Shown: one piece after another, positions 1 to 8,822 of the stretch
Numbering within the stretch: position 1 is the stretch's first letter
How the letters are laid out: each line of letters starts with the position of its first letter
DNA from: Pseudomonas marginalis
GTDB lineage: Bacteria > Pseudomonadota > Gammaproteobacteria > Pseudomonadales > Pseudomonadaceae
NCBI RefSeq assembly: GCF_024169655.1
Contig: NZ_JALJWV010000001.1
Location: 4,694,001-4,758,000, forward strand
Direction: 5' to 3'
DNA length: 64,000 bases
Position numbers and translations under genes: made by a program
Notes under the pieces: model-generated
What the model was told of the DNA's origin: nothing
What the model saw: the letters and a program-made list of their open reading frames with translations, nothing else
The model's database searches: none

Positions 1-1
1 G

Positions 2-388
2 GTGGCCAAGGGCGCTTTCCTGCTGTTGTCGGCGGATTATCGGATCGGGGTCGAGGGCCCGTTCAGCATTGGCCTGAATGAAGTGGCAATCGGCATGACC
101 ATGCACCACGCCGGTATCGAATTGGCGCGGGATCGTCTGCGCAAGTCGGCGTTTCACCGCTCGGTGATCAATGCCGAGATGTTCGACCCGCAAGGCGCCT
201 TGCAAGCCGGCTTCCTCGATAAGGTGGTGGCGCCGGACGCATTGCACACGGCAGCGCTGGAGGCGGCTCGGCAGTTGAAGAAGCTCAATATGAATGCCCA
301 CAAGCAGACCAAACTGAAAGTGCGCAAGGCACTGTTGGAAGCCCTGGATGAGGCAATCATCCAGGACCAGGGCCATATCCTTAGCTAA
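2..388 (+). CDS. Crotonase/enoyl-CoA hydratase family protein, C-terminal part (5' end outside window)
   Basis: This reading frame is open from the first bases of the window, so the N-terminal part, with the first oxyanion-hole segment, lies upstream. The visible 128 residues carry the second half of a crotonase fold: a GAFLLLSADYRIG segment, typical of the helix that supplies the CoA oxyanion hole and the following strand, then a C-terminal helical region rich in Lys and Leu. The family acts on acyl-CoA thioesters in the cytoplasm (hydration, isomerisation or hydrolysis); the exact substrate cannot be read from this fragment. From memory, pseudomonads have a 229-residue protein very like this, so about 100 residues are missing. 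A rho-independent terminator follows 22 bases after the stop. Confidence 0.85.
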   Translation: MAKGAFLLLSADYRIGVEGPFSIGLNEVAIGMTMHHAGIELARDRLRKSAFHRSVINAEMFDPQGALQAGFLDKVVAPDALHTAALEAARQLKKLNMNAHKQTKLKVRKALLEALDEAIIQDQGHILS

Positions 389-410
389 GCCCCCACACCT
401 GTTGTGTCAG

Positions 411-436
411 AGCCCGACCTTGAGTCGGGCTTTTTC
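411..436 (+). terminator. Rho-independent terminator after the crotonase gene
   Basis: An 8-bp stem (AGCCCGAC / GTCGGGCT) with a short CTTGA loop is followed by a run of T. It ends the transcript of the crotonase-family gene. Confidence 0.85.
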
Positions 437-600
437 TTACAAGCAAATCCGAATCCTCCTTAGCCGCTCTAGTCAGCCCCTGCTGGCAATTGTTGAAACA
501 TGCACTTAAACATCGCCTATCTCCTACCTCTACCGGGCAATTGCCGAATACAGTGCACATCCGTACACTGCGCCACCTTTTCTCTCGATGGGCCACGTCG

Positions 601-1347
601 ATGCTGTTTATGTTGCGTATGTTATTGATGGGCCTGCACTTTATCCTCGCCGGCGGCTTGGGCGTGCTGCTGGGGATCTGTCGGCCGTTCAACCCGGACA
701 ACAGCCGTCTGTGCGCGCGTCTGTATGCGTTGCCGGCGATGCGAATACTGGGGCTGCGCGTGAAGGCCGATGTCGATTCGCTGCGCAACAAGCCCGGCAG
801 TTGCCTGATCATCGCCAACCACCAGTCCAACTATGACCTGTTTGTGCTGGGCACCGTGGTGCCGCACCGCACCGTGTGTATCGCCAAGAAAAGCCTGAAA
901 TGGGTGCCGTTGTTCGGCCAGTTGTTCTGGCTGGCTGGCAACGTGCTGATCGACCGCGGCAATGCGCACAAGGCTCGCCGCGCAATGCTCACCACCACCC
1001 GGACGTTGCAGCATAAGGACACGTCGATCTGGGTCTTCCCGGAAGGCACGCGCAACCTGGGCAAGGGCCTGCTGCCGTTCAAGAAAGGCGCGTTCCACAT
1101 GGCGATTGCCGCCGGCGTGCCCATCGTGCAGGTGTGTGTAAGCAATTACGTCACGCATATGCGGCTCAATCGCTGGAACAGTGGTGATGTGCTCATACGC
1201 TCACTGCCGCCGATTCCTACCACCGGCCTGACGGTGGATGACATCCCGGCGTTGATGCAAGCCTGCTACGCGCAGATGGATGAATGCATCAAGACGATGG
1301 ACCACCAATTGCAAAGTGCCGTAACAATAGAACTCGCTTCCAGCTAA
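601..1347 (+). CDS. 1-acyl-sn-glycerol-3-phosphate acyltransferase (PlsC family)
   Basis: A membrane-bound acyltransferase that adds the second acyl chain to lysophosphatidic acid, giving phosphatidic acid for phospholipid synthesis. The PlsC signature is complete: the catalytic NHQSNYD block (His74 and Asp79) and the FPEGTR substrate-binding block near residue 146, preceded by a hydrophobic N-terminal segment (residues 1-27). I chose the ATG at 601 (248 residues). The frame stays open upstream to about 490, but that extension is arginine-rich and lacks family character. ATGs at 613 and 622 are also possible starts because the Shine-Dalgarno sequence is weak. Pseudomonads have several PlsC paralogues, so this may not be the main one. 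Confidence 0.87.
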   Translation: MLFMLRMLLMGLHFILAGGLGVLLGICRPFNPDNSRLCARLYALPAMRILGLRVKADVDSLRNKPGSCLIIANHQSNYDLFVLGTVVPHRTVCIAKKSLKWVPLFGQLFWLAGNVLIDRGNAHKARRAMLTTTRTLQHKDTSIWVFPEGTRNLGKGLLPFKKGAFHMAIAAGVPIVQVCVSNYVTHMRLNRWNSGDVLIRSLPPIPTTGLTVDDIPALMQACYAQMDECIKTMDHQLQSAVTIELASS

Positions 1348-1389
1348 GCTGCCCAACATCTGTCCCCCTGATAAGAAGTGATCGGCACC

Positions 1390-2361
1390 ATGGGTAGAGT
1401 TGTTGCGGCCGCTGTTTATAGCGCCGGAAAGAAAGTTACCGATATAACCCTCGACGAAGGCGCGGCCTGGGCCGCCAAACCCGGGCATTTTGTCTGGATA
1501 GGCCTGGAAGAGCCCGACGCCCAAGAACTGGCCAACCTGCAACGCCAGTTCAACCTGCATGAACTGGCCATCGAAGACGCCCTGGAAAAACACAGCCGCC
1601 CCAAGCTGGAAACCTTCGGCGACGCGCTGTTTATCGTCACTTATTCACCGGTGCGCGAAAACGGCAAGCTGGTGTTTATCGAGACCCATATCTTTGCCGG
1701 CAACGGCTACATCATCACGGCGCGCAACGGGCACTCTGCGTCCTACGGCTTTGTGCGCCAGCGCTGTGAGGCGCGACCATTGTTACTGGAGCATGGGGAA
1801 GATTTCGTACTCTATGCGCTGCTGGATTTCGTCACCGGAAATTATCAGCCGGTGAGCGAGGCGATCCACGCCGAGATCGATGAGCTGGAGCGCAACGTGC
1901 TGTGCAGCTCACTCAATGAACACGATGTCCAGAACCTCCACGGCCTGCGCCGTGACGTGCTGCGCCTGCGCCGCTATGTGGCCCCGATGGTGGAGATCAG
2001 CGAGGAGCTGCAGAAGCTGAGTTTTCCGTTTATCGACAAGAACATGCGCCCGTATTTTCGTGATGTACAAATCCACGTCACACGGCAGATGGAAGACCTG
2101 GCCACCCTGCGCGACATCGCCAGCCAGACCATCGAGATCGGTGTGTTGCTGGAGGCCTCGCGCCAGAGCGTGGTGCAGCGCAAGTTCGCCGCGTGGGCGG
2201 CGATCCTGGCGTTCCCCACGGCGGTGGCAGGGATTTACGGGATGAACTTCCAGAATATGCCCGAGTTGCAGTGGCATTACGGCTATTTTGCCGTGCTGGG
2301 GTTCATCGCCGTAGGGTGCAGCGGGTTGTGGGCCAGCTTCAAGCGTTCGGGCTGGCTTTAA
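1390..2361 (+). CDS. corA: CorA-type magnesium/divalent metal transporter
   Basis: An inner-membrane channel of the CorA/ZntB family, which moves Mg2+ or other divalent cations passively as a pentamer. The long acidic, charged cytoplasmic funnel domain occupies residues 1 to about 255. Two transmembrane helices lie at the C-terminus, and the diagnostic selectivity motif GMN is at about residue 284, followed by MPELQW. The length (323 residues from the ATG at 1390) is normal. A GTG at 1378 is an alternative start with four extra residues. The stop codon overlaps the stop of the convergent amidotransferase gene. Whether Mg2+, Co2+ or Zn2+ is the physiological ion cannot be told from sequence. 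Confidence 0.88.
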   Translation: MGRVVAAAVYSAGKKVTDITLDEGAAWAAKPGHFVWIGLEEPDAQELANLQRQFNLHELAIEDALEKHSRPKLETFGDALFIVTYSPVRENGKLVFIETHIFAGNGYIITARNGHSASYGFVRQRCEARPLLLEHGEDFVLYALLDFVTGNYQPVSEAIHAEIDELERNVLCSSLNEHDVQNLHGLRRDVLRLRRYVAPMVEISEELQKLSFPFIDKNMRPYFRDVQIHVTRQMEDLATLRDIASQTIEIGVLLEASRQSVVQRKFAAWAAILAFPTAVAGIYGMNFQNMPELQWHYGYFAVLGFIAVGCSGLWASFKRSGWL

Positions 2362-3083
2362 ACCTTGGCTTCAGGCTTGTGCGCGACGAAGCGCATCATC
2401 CACTCCGCCACGGTCACACCGTGGTGGTCGCGCGCCAGGCTGGCGACGCCATTCTTGTAGACCTTCTCGCCCAAGGTTGTCTGAAGAATCTCCAACAACT
2501 CGCGGGAATAGTCGTGGATGAACTCCGGGTGCCCCTGGAAGCACAGCACCTGGTCGCCGATGTGGTACGCCGCAAACGGGCAAAATTCGCTGGAAGCGAT
2601 GACCGTGGCATTGTCCGGCAAGGTGGTCACCTGGTCCTGGTGGCTGATCAACAACGTCAGCTCCGGCACCTCAGGGCTCATCCACGGCGCCTTGGCATCG
2701 ACTTTATAGTCGTGGATGCCCATCCCCCAGCCCTGGCCGGCGCGCTCGGTCTTGCCGCCTAGCAGCAGCGCCAGCAATTGGTGGCCGAAACAGATGCCCA
2801 ACAACTTGTCGCCGCGCTCATAGCGGTCGAGCAGGTAGGTTTTGAGCGTCTGAATCCAAGGGTCGGTGCCAAACGAGTCGGCCTTGCTGCCGGTTACCAG
2901 GTACGCGTCAAACACCTCATCATCCGAGGGGTATTCACCCTGCACCACGTTGTACACGACAAACTCGGCGGGGATCGGCTGCTTGGAGAACAGGCGCTTG
3001 AACATCTGCCCGTAACCTTGGTACTGATCAATCAAGCCTGGACGCAGGATATCGGTTTCCAGGATGCAGACGCGTAGCGACAT
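2358..3083 (-). CDS. Class I glutamine amidotransferase-like protein
   Basis: A stand-alone cytoplasmic glutamine amidotransferase fold of 241 residues. The nucleophile elbow GICFGHQ places the catalytic Cys at residue 98, and a HPE motif near residue 187 supplies the His-Glu pair, so the triad looks intact. Such proteins release ammonia from glutamine or hydrolyse gamma-glutamyl bonds. Without a fused synthetase domain or a partner gene nearby the acceptor is unknown; many family members are mis-annotated as GMP synthase. It is transcribed toward corA, the two stop codons overlapping, and away from the fad pair. I see no clear promoter or terminator. Confidence 0.85.
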   Translation of the reverse strand: MSLRVCILETDILRPGLIDQYQGYGQMFKRLFSKQPIPAEFVVYNVVQGEYPSDDEVFDAYLVTGSKADSFGTDPWIQTLKTYLLDRYERGDKLLGICFGHQLLALLLGGKTERAGQGWGMGIHDYKVDAKAPWMSPEVPELTLLISHQDQVTTLPDNATVIASSEFCPFAAYHIGDQVLCFQGHPEFIHDYSRELLEILQTTLGEKVYKNGVASLARDHHGVTVAEWMMRFVAHKPEAKV

Positions 3084-3201
3084 AAAAAATACCTGACACG
3101 GCGATGGGAATATTGAACACCCACAGAGCCTGCCTTGAAATACCCCCGCAACGCAAGCCCGCGCACAGTGGATCGCTATCGTTCAGTGGGCAGCGTAGTG
3201 G

Positions 3202-5349
3202 TCAGACAAATACTTCACCCTGTGCGGCTTTTCGCAGCAACAACGCCGGCGGCGCGAAGCGTTCGCCATACTGCTCGGCCAGGTAGCGCGCGCGCGCAAT
3301 AAAGTCATTCAAGCCGTACTGGTTGATAAATTGCAGCGCGCCACCCGTCCACGCAGCAAAGCCGATGCCGAAGATCGAGCCGACGTTGGCATCCGCCGTG
3401 GACATCAACACGCCCTCCTCCACGCAGCGCACGGTTTCGATGGCCTGGATAAACAACAAACGGTCGCGCACATCCTGAGCTGAAATGCGTTGGTCAGGGC
3501 GCTCGAATCGGCTTTTCAGTTCCGGCCACAAATACTTCTGTCCGCCTGCGGGGTACTCATAGAAGCCGCCCCCCGCCGCCTTGCCCGTGCGTTTGTACTC
3601 GTTGACCAATAGATCAATCACCTGCGTCGCCGGATGGATTGGCAGCACTTTACCTTCGGCCTGCAGATCCTTAGCCGTCTGCTGTCGGATATGGCTCATC
3701 AGGCTGAGGGACACTTCGTCGGACACCGCCAGCGGCCCCACCGGCATACCGGCCTTGCGCGCCTCGGTCTCGATCATCGGTGCAGCCACGCCTTCGCCGA
3801 GCATGGCGATGCCTTCGTTAGTGAATGTGCCGAACACCCGCGAGGTGAAGAAGCCGCGACTGTCGTTGACCACAATCGGGGTTTTGTTGATTTGCAGGAC
3901 GAAGTCGAAACCACGCGCCAGGGTTTCGTCCGAGGTCTGCGTGCCCTTGATGATTTCCACCAGCGGCATCTTGTCCACCGGGCTGAAGAAGTGCAGGCCG
4001 ATAAACCTGGCTTGATCCGCCACCGCCGTGGCCAGGCCGCTGATGGGCAAGGTGGAGGTGTTGGAAGCGATCACCGCCTCGGAGCCGACCACGTTTTGCG
4101 CGGCGGCAGAGACCCTGGCCTTGAGCTCACGGTCTTCGAACACGGCTTCGATGATCAGGTCGCAGCCGGCCAGGTCGGCGTCAGACTGCGTAGGATAAAT
4201 ACGCGCCAAGGTGGCTTCGCGCTGCTCGGCGGTCAATTGCCCACGGCTGACCTTCTTGTCCAGCAGCGTGGCCGAGTGCGCCTTGCCTTTCTCGGCGGAC
4301 GCGAGGTCGATGTCCTTGAGCACCACCTCAACACCTGCGCAGGCGCTGACGTAGGCAATCCCCGCGCCCATCATCCCGGCACCAAGCACGCCGACTTTAC
4401 GCGTGACGTAAGGCGCAAAGCCCTGGGGGCGCGAACGCCCGGCGTTGATGTCATTGAGCTGGAACCAGAAGGTGCCGATCATGTTTTTCGCCACCTGCCC
4501 GGTGACCAATTCGGTGAAGTAGCGGGTTTCGATCAGGTGTGCGGTGTCGAAATCCACCTGGGCGCCTTCCACCGCGGCGCAGAGAATTTTCTCCGGCGCC
4601 GGGAAGCAGCCATTGGTTTTGCTGCGCAGGATCGATGGCGCGATGGCGAGCATCTGCGCGACTTTCGGGCTAGACGGCGTGCCTCCGGGGATCTGGTAGG
4701 CCTTGTTGTCCCAAGGTTGCGCAGCCTCAGGGTGGGCGAGAATCCAGGCGCGGGCCTTGGCCAGCAGTTCGTCGCGATCCGCCGCCAGCGCGTCGATCAA
4801 GCCTGCTTGCAGGGCCTGCTGCGGTCGGATTTTTTTACCCTCCAGCAAATAGGGCAGGGCTTTTTCCAAACCCAGCAGGCGCACCATCCGCACCACGCCA
4901 CCGCCGCCCGGCAACAGGCCCAGGGTGACTTCCGGCAGACCGAGCTGTACCGACTGGTCGTCCAGCGCGACCCGGTAATGACACGCCAGGCAAATCTCCC
5001 AGCCGCCGCCGAGGGCTGCGCCATTGATTGCGGCAACCACCGGCTTGCCAAGGGTTTCCAGGCTGCGCAGTTGCGCCTTCAATACCCGCACACTGTCGGA
5101 GAATTCCTTGGCGTGAGCCTTGTCGACCTTGATCAATTCATTGAGGTCGCCGCCGGCAAAGAACGTCTTCTTCGCCGAGGTGATGACCACGCCGGCGATC
5201 TCGTCCTTTTCCGCTTGCAGACGCGTCACGGTGGCCGCCATGGCCTCGCGGTACACGGCGTTCATGGTGTTGGCGCTCTGGCCAGGCATGTCGAGGGTCA
5301 GTACCACGATCTGGTCCTGGCCCTTTTCGTAACGAATGGCTTCGGTCAT
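3202..5349 (-). CDS. FadB-like multifunctional 3-hydroxyacyl-CoA dehydrogenase / enoyl-CoA hydratase
   Basis: The alpha subunit of a beta-oxidation complex, 715 residues, carrying out hydration of 2-enoyl-CoA and NAD+-dependent oxidation of 3-hydroxyacyl-CoA. Residues 1-190 form the crotonase domain (AGGDL and GAALGGGWE oxyanion-hole blocks). A Rossmann domain begins near residue 317 (VGVLGAGMMGAGIA), followed by the conserved SNTSTLPI and GLHFFSPVDKMPLVEI segments, and the C-terminal dehydrogenase domain ends the protein. The start ATG is preceded by AAGGAA. The thiolase gene lies 15 bases upstream in the same direction, so the two form an alpha/beta operon. It is a paralogue of the main FadBA complex; its chain-length preference is not visible. 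Confidence 0.92.
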   Translation of the reverse strand: MTEAIRYEKGQDQIVVLTLDMPGQSANTMNAVYREAMAATVTRLQAEKDEIAGVVITSAKKTFFAGGDLNELIKVDKAHAKEFSDSVRVLKAQLRSLETLGKPVVAAINGAALGGGWEICLACHYRVALDDQSVQLGLPEVTLGLLPGGGGVVRMVRLLGLEKALPYLLEGKKIRPQQALQAGLIDALAADRDELLAKARAWILAHPEAAQPWDNKAYQIPGGTPSSPKVAQMLAIAPSILRSKTNGCFPAPEKILCAAVEGAQVDFDTAHLIETRYFTELVTGQVAKNMIGTFWFQLNDINAGRSRPQGFAPYVTRKVGVLGAGMMGAGIAYVSACAGVEVVLKDIDLASAEKGKAHSATLLDKKVSRGQLTAEQREATLARIYPTQSDADLAGCDLIIEAVFEDRELKARVSAAAQNVVGSEAVIASNTSTLPISGLATAVADQARFIGLHFFSPVDKMPLVEIIKGTQTSDETLARGFDFVLQINKTPIVVNDSRGFFTSRVFGTFTNEGIAMLGEGVAAPMIETEARKAGMPVGPLAVSDEVSLSLMSHIRQQTAKDLQAEGKVLPIHPATQVIDLLVNEYKRTGKAAGGGFYEYPAGGQKYLWPELKSRFERPDQRISAQDVRDRLLFIQAIETVRCVEEGVLMSTADANVGSIFGIGFAAWTGGALQFINQYGLNDFIARARYLAEQYGERFAPPALLLRKAAQGEVFV

Positions 5350-5364
5350 GACAATTCCTTGGGC

Positions 5365-6570
5365 TCAGAGGCGTTCGATAATGGTAGCGATGCCCATGCC
5401 ACCGCCGACACACAGGGTGGCCAGGCCGTAGCGTTGTTGGCGCACTTCCAGTTCGTCGAGCAAGGTGCCGAGGATCGCGCAACCCGTGGCGCCCAGCGGG
5501 TGGCCCATGGCGATCGAGCCGCCGTTGACGTTGACCCGGGCGGCGTCGATGCGCATATCCTTGATGAACTTGAGTACCACCGAGGCGAAGGCCTCGTTGA
5601 CCTCGAACAGGTCGATGTCTTCGACGCGCAGCCCAGCCTTGGCCAACGCCTTGCGTGTGGCCGGTGCGGGGCCGGTGAGCATGATCGTAGGGTCGGTGCT
5701 GGTGACCGCCGTGGCGACAATCCGCGCCCGCGGCTGCAGGCCCAACTCGCGGCCCTTGGCTTCCGAGCCGATCAACATCAACGCGGCACCGTCGACAATA
5801 CCGGAGCTGTTGCCGGGGGTGTGGACATGGTCGATCCGCTCGACATGGCTGTAGACCCGCAGTGCGGTGGCGTCAAAGCCCATCTGCCCGATCATCTCGA
5901 AGCTGGGCTTGAGCTTGCCCAGGCCTTCGAGCGTGGAGTCGGCACGGATAAATTCATCGTGGTCCAACAGCACAATGCCGTTCTGGTCCTGCACCGCGAT
6001 CAGCGACTTATTGAAGGAACCGTCTGAGCGCGCCCTGGCTGCTTTCTGCTGGGAATGCAGGGCGAAGGCGTCGACGTGCTGGCGACTGAAGCCTTCCAAG
6101 GTCGCGATCAAATCCGCGCCAATGCCTTGGGGCGTGAAGTGACTGTGCAGATTGGTTTGTGGGTCGAGCACCCAGGCGCCGCCATCGCTGCCCATGGGTA
6201 CGCGGGACATCGACTCGACGCCACCGACCACCACCAGGTCCTCGAAGCCGGAACGCACTTTCATCGCCCCCAAGTTCACCGCCTCAAGGCCCGAGGCGCA
6301 GAAGCGGTTGACCTGGAGACCGGCGACGCTGACGTCCCAGTCCGCCACCAGCGCGGCGGTCTTGGCGATGTCGGCGCCCTGGTCCCCCACGGGGGTGACG
6401 CAGCCGAGGACGATGTCATCCACCTGGCGGGTGTCGAGGTCGCTGCGCCGGGCCAGCGCAGTCAGCAAACCCGCCACCAGGTTTACCGGCTTGACGCTGT
6501 ACAAGGCACCGTCGGCCTTGCCTTTGCCCCGGGGCGTGCGTATCGCATCAAAGATCAAAGCTTGGGTCAT
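5365..6570 (-). CDS. Acetyl-CoA C-acyltransferase (thiolase), beta-oxidation partner
   Basis: A 401-residue thiolase that cleaves 3-ketoacyl-CoA with CoA in the last step of beta-oxidation. The acyl-accepting Cys91 sits in NRFCASGLE. The C-terminal catalytic blocks GGSIAMGHPLGATG (His) and TLCVGGGMG (Cys) are both present. It is the first gene of the operon with the FadB-like protein, 15 bases ahead of it. An SD-like GAGG precedes the ATG. I infer that the two proteins assemble as a trifunctional complex, as in FadBA. No PsrA-type operator was seen upstream, unlike at ETF-QO in this window. Confidence 0.92.
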   Translation of the reverse strand: MTQALIFDAIRTPRGKGKADGALYSVKPVNLVAGLLTALARRSDLDTRQVDDIVLGCVTPVGDQGADIAKTAALVADWDVSVAGLQVNRFCASGLEAVNLGAMKVRSGFEDLVVVGGVESMSRVPMGSDGGAWVLDPQTNLHSHFTPQGIGADLIATLEGFSRQHVDAFALHSQQKAARARSDGSFNKSLIAVQDQNGIVLLDHDEFIRADSTLEGLGKLKPSFEMIGQMGFDATALRVYSHVERIDHVHTPGNSSGIVDGAALMLIGSEAKGRELGLQPRARIVATAVTSTDPTIMLTGPAPATRKALAKAGLRVEDIDLFEVNEAFASVVLKFIKDMRIDAARVNVNGGSIAMGHPLGATGCAILGTLLDELEVRQQRYGLATLCVGGGMGIATIIERL

Positions 6571-6960
6571 GACGTCCTCGAACCGCTGTGCAGGTGTGCC
6601 CTTACCTTAGGCCCGATTGACACGGTTTCAATGACGGATGCGCTCATTGCTTTTGACCCCCTCGCTCGGACGAACGGTAGCGGGTGAGTGCAATCCTTTG
6701 ATTAATCGTTTTAGCGGTCTAGCCAAGGCATTGGCGCCAAGATGGCGATAGGCCTCATACCTATTTAACTAAAATATACGACTGGGTGATACGAAATGGA
6801 TCTAAGCCAGGCAGAACGAGGGCTCTAAGGTTCACTCAGTAGGAAGTTGCTGCCGGGTTTTGCTGGAGCAACCGTAAGAAAAGTGACACGTCACGTTGCG
6901 ATACTGAAATAAACCGGCACGCATTTGACGCTCAGGAATAACAACAAAAGGCAGTCAGCC
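6571..6960. other. Intergenic region with two palindromes and a possible RpoS-type promoter
   Basis: There is no convincing gene in these 390 bases between the divergent thiolase and small-peptide genes. It holds a perfect 10-bp palindrome TTGGCGCCAA at 6731-6740, an inverted repeat GTGAC/GTCAC at 6883-6894, and a CGATACT box at 6899-6905. That box resembles the -10 element used by RpoS and lies about 55 bases before the small ORF at 6961. The thiolase operon promoter must lie in the left part, but I could not assign it. Confidence 0.4.
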
Positions 6961-7056
6961 ATGTTCAAACATTCGAAAGTACGTCAGGCGGGACTTATTC
7001 TGTTCGCCACCACACTGATTCTGATCCTGCCCAACCTGACCAAGGTGCTTGGCTGA
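6961..7056 (+). CDS. Small membrane protein of 31 residues, unknown function
   Basis: A short ORF with a normal ATG and TGA. It encodes a basic N-terminus (MFKHSKVRQ) followed by one hydrophobic segment of about 16 residues (GLILFATTLILILPNL) and a short TKVLG tail. This is the layout of a single-pass inner-membrane microprotein. A purine-rich AAAGGCAG stretch lies just upstream, and a CGATACT box at 6899-6905 could be an RpoS-type -10 element. The next gene starts about 150 bases downstream. It is too short for most gene finders. The coherent charge and hydrophobicity pattern supports it; function is unknown. Confidence 0.6.
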   Translation: MFKHSKVRQAGLILFATTLILILPNLTKVLG

Positions 7057-7210
7057 CGAATCACACACCTCATTCTGTGCATCAGGCTTTCCGTTTTTGG
7101 CAGCGCCTGCCGGGACATTGCGAATAGCGGTCCTGTTGCAGGGGCTGCCGTTTTGCCTGGGAAATTTCCGGTATCTTAGGCGCCATTCCCTCTCGCACCG
7201 GGCCTCCCTC

Positions 7211-8017
7211 TTGAAATCGATCCTCGCCCTCCTCGCCGTGTTCCTCGCCCTGCCCGCTGCCGCCGCGCAGTTGACCATTGAGTTGGACCACGCCAGCAAG
7301 ACCTGGCAGACCGCCGACCTGCTCAAGCACCCCGATGCACAGACGGTGCATATCGTTAATGACGTTTCCTACAAGCGCAACATGACGTATCGCGCAGTCC
7401 CGCTGGCGGCACTCTTACCGGGTCTGCAGGCGAAAAACCATCTGCAGGCCGTTGCTCTCGATGGGTTCGCCGCCGAACTGAGCGCCGCGCCTTTGCTGGA
7501 AACCCACGGCGCCCGCGCCTGGCTGGCGGTGGAAGACCCCACCCAGCCGTGGCCCGCGCTGGCCGAGGGCAAACCGAGTGCCGGGCCGTTCTACCTGGTG
7601 TGGACGAACCCTCAGGCCGGGCACATCAGCCCCGAGCAATGGCCGTTCCAGATCGCCGGGATCAAGCAGTTGCAGACGGTCGCCGAGCGCTTTCCGGCGT
7701 TGTTGCCCGACCCGAAGCTGAGTGCGGATGATCCGGTCAACCGAGGCTTTGCGCTGTTCCAGAAAAACTGCATGGCCTGTCACCGCCTCAATGGAGCTGG
7801 TGATGCACAGGTGGGGCCGGACCTGAACATTCCCTACAACCCCACCGAATATTTCAGCGGCGATTTCCTCAAGCGCTATATCCGCGACCCGCAAAGCCTG
7901 CGCCGCTGGCCCCAGGCGAAAATGCCGGCTTTCGCCGCCGGTGTGTTGCCCGACAGCGAGCTAACGTTGTTGGTGGGGTATTTGAAGCATATGGCCGGAC
8001 GTAAGCAGCAGCCCTGA
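7211..8017 (+). CDS. Periplasmic cytochrome c with an N-terminal oxidoreductase-like domain
   Basis: An exported monohaem cytochrome c. Starting at the TTG at 7211 gives a clean signal peptide (MKSILALLAVFLALPAAAA), with cleavage before QLTIEL; the frame stays open upstream to 7049 but without family character. Residues about 20-165 resemble the molybdopterin-binding fold of sulfite-oxidase-type proteins, but I see no conserved Cys to bind molybdenum. The C-terminal part has one haem motif, CMACH (near residue 190), and a distal MPAF segment that can give the Met ligand. Its electron partner is unknown, and it stands alone between the small peptide and the convergent transglutaminase operon. 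Confidence 0.78.
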   Translation: MKSILALLAVFLALPAAAAQLTIELDHASKTWQTADLLKHPDAQTVHIVNDVSYKRNMTYRAVPLAALLPGLQAKNHLQAVALDGFAAELSAAPLLETHGARAWLAVEDPTQPWPALAEGKPSAGPFYLVWTNPQAGHISPEQWPFQIAGIKQLQTVAERFPALLPDPKLSADDPVNRGFALFQKNCMACHRLNGAGDAQVGPDLNIPYNPTEYFSGDFLKRYIRDPQSLRRWPQAKMPAFAAGVLPDSELTLLVGYLKHMAGRKQQP

Positions 8018-8018
8018 G

Positions 8019-8822
8019 TTATTGCTGCTGCACCAAAACCAGCGGCGTCGGCGCCACAAACACCTTGGCATGCATCTGCTCATGCCCGCCGCCGCGACGC
8101 ATGCCGCGCACCGGGCAAGCGTCCAGATAATCCAGGCCCACGGCCAGTTTCAGGTGCCGCTCCGGCCGCGCCAGTTGGTTGGTCACGTCAAAGCTGTACC
8201 AGGCGTCGTCCAGCCAGGCTTCGGCCCAGGCGTGACTGGCCAGGTGCGTGCTGTCCTCGGTGTACAAATACCCCGACACATACCGCGCCGGAATCCCCAG
8301 GCTGCGCGCACAGGCCAGAAACGCGTGGGTGTGGTCCTGGCAGACACCCGCACGCCCCGCGAAGGCCTCGGCGGCGCTGGTGTCGACCTCGGTGGCGCCG
8401 GGTGTGTAGACCATCGAGTGGTTGAGCGCATGCATCAGATCGATCAGGGCGCTGCGGTCGCGGCGCTGATGGCAATGCTGCTCGGCAAAGCGACGCAAGG
8501 CTTCGTCAGGCTCGGTCAGGCGCGTGCTGCGCAAGAACGGGAAGGCTGACTGGCTCTCGTGCTCAGCCTCGCGCAACTCGTCGATATCCACCTGGCCACG
8601 GGCGCCAATGATGATGGCGTCGTGGGGCTCGTCCAAGGTCAATACATGCAGGATATTGCCGAACGGGTCGACCTGGGCGCGCACCGGACGCGGCAGGTCC
8701 AGTTGCCAACTGATTACGTGCTGGCGCTCGCTATCGTGGGGCGTAAGACGCAGGTACTGGATGCTTGCGCGCACCTGATCGTCGTAGTGGTAGGTGGTTT
8801 CGTGGCTGATGGAGAGTCTCAT
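8019..8822 (-). CDS. Transglutaminase-like cysteine protease family protein
   Basis: The third gene of the ATP-grasp/alpha-E operon. The 267-residue protein has the bacterial transglutaminase N-terminal region (residues 1 to about 85) and a transglutaminase-like core with an intact triad: Cys161 in GVCQDHTHA, His198 in SHAWAEAW and Asp212 in FDVTN. Family members hydrolyse or form amide bonds. In this gene context a role in cutting or making a peptide or isopeptide tag has been predicted in the literature on amide-ligating systems, without biochemical proof that I know of. Its ATG overlaps the stop of the alpha-E gene (ATGA at 8819-8822), so the two are translationally coupled. Confidence 0.9.
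   Translation of the reverse strand: MRLSISHETTYHYDDQVRASIQYLRLTPHDSERQHVISWQLDLPRPVRAQVDPFGNILHVLTLDEPHDAIIIGARGQVDIDELREAEHESQSAFPFLRSTRLTEPDEALRRFAEQHCHQRRDRSALIDLMHALNHSMVYTPGATEVDTSAAEAFAGRAGVCQDHTHAFLACARSLGIPARYVSGYLYTEDSTHLASHAWAEAWLDDAWYSFDVTNQLARPERHLKLAVGLDYLDACPVRGMRRGGGHEQMHAKVFVAPTPLVLVQQQ

Noticed and set aside
3634..6027. 797-codon plus-strand frame opposite the fad genes
   Set aside because: Shadow of the highly biased fad/thiolase coding strand; product is rich in His, Arg and Gly with no fold.
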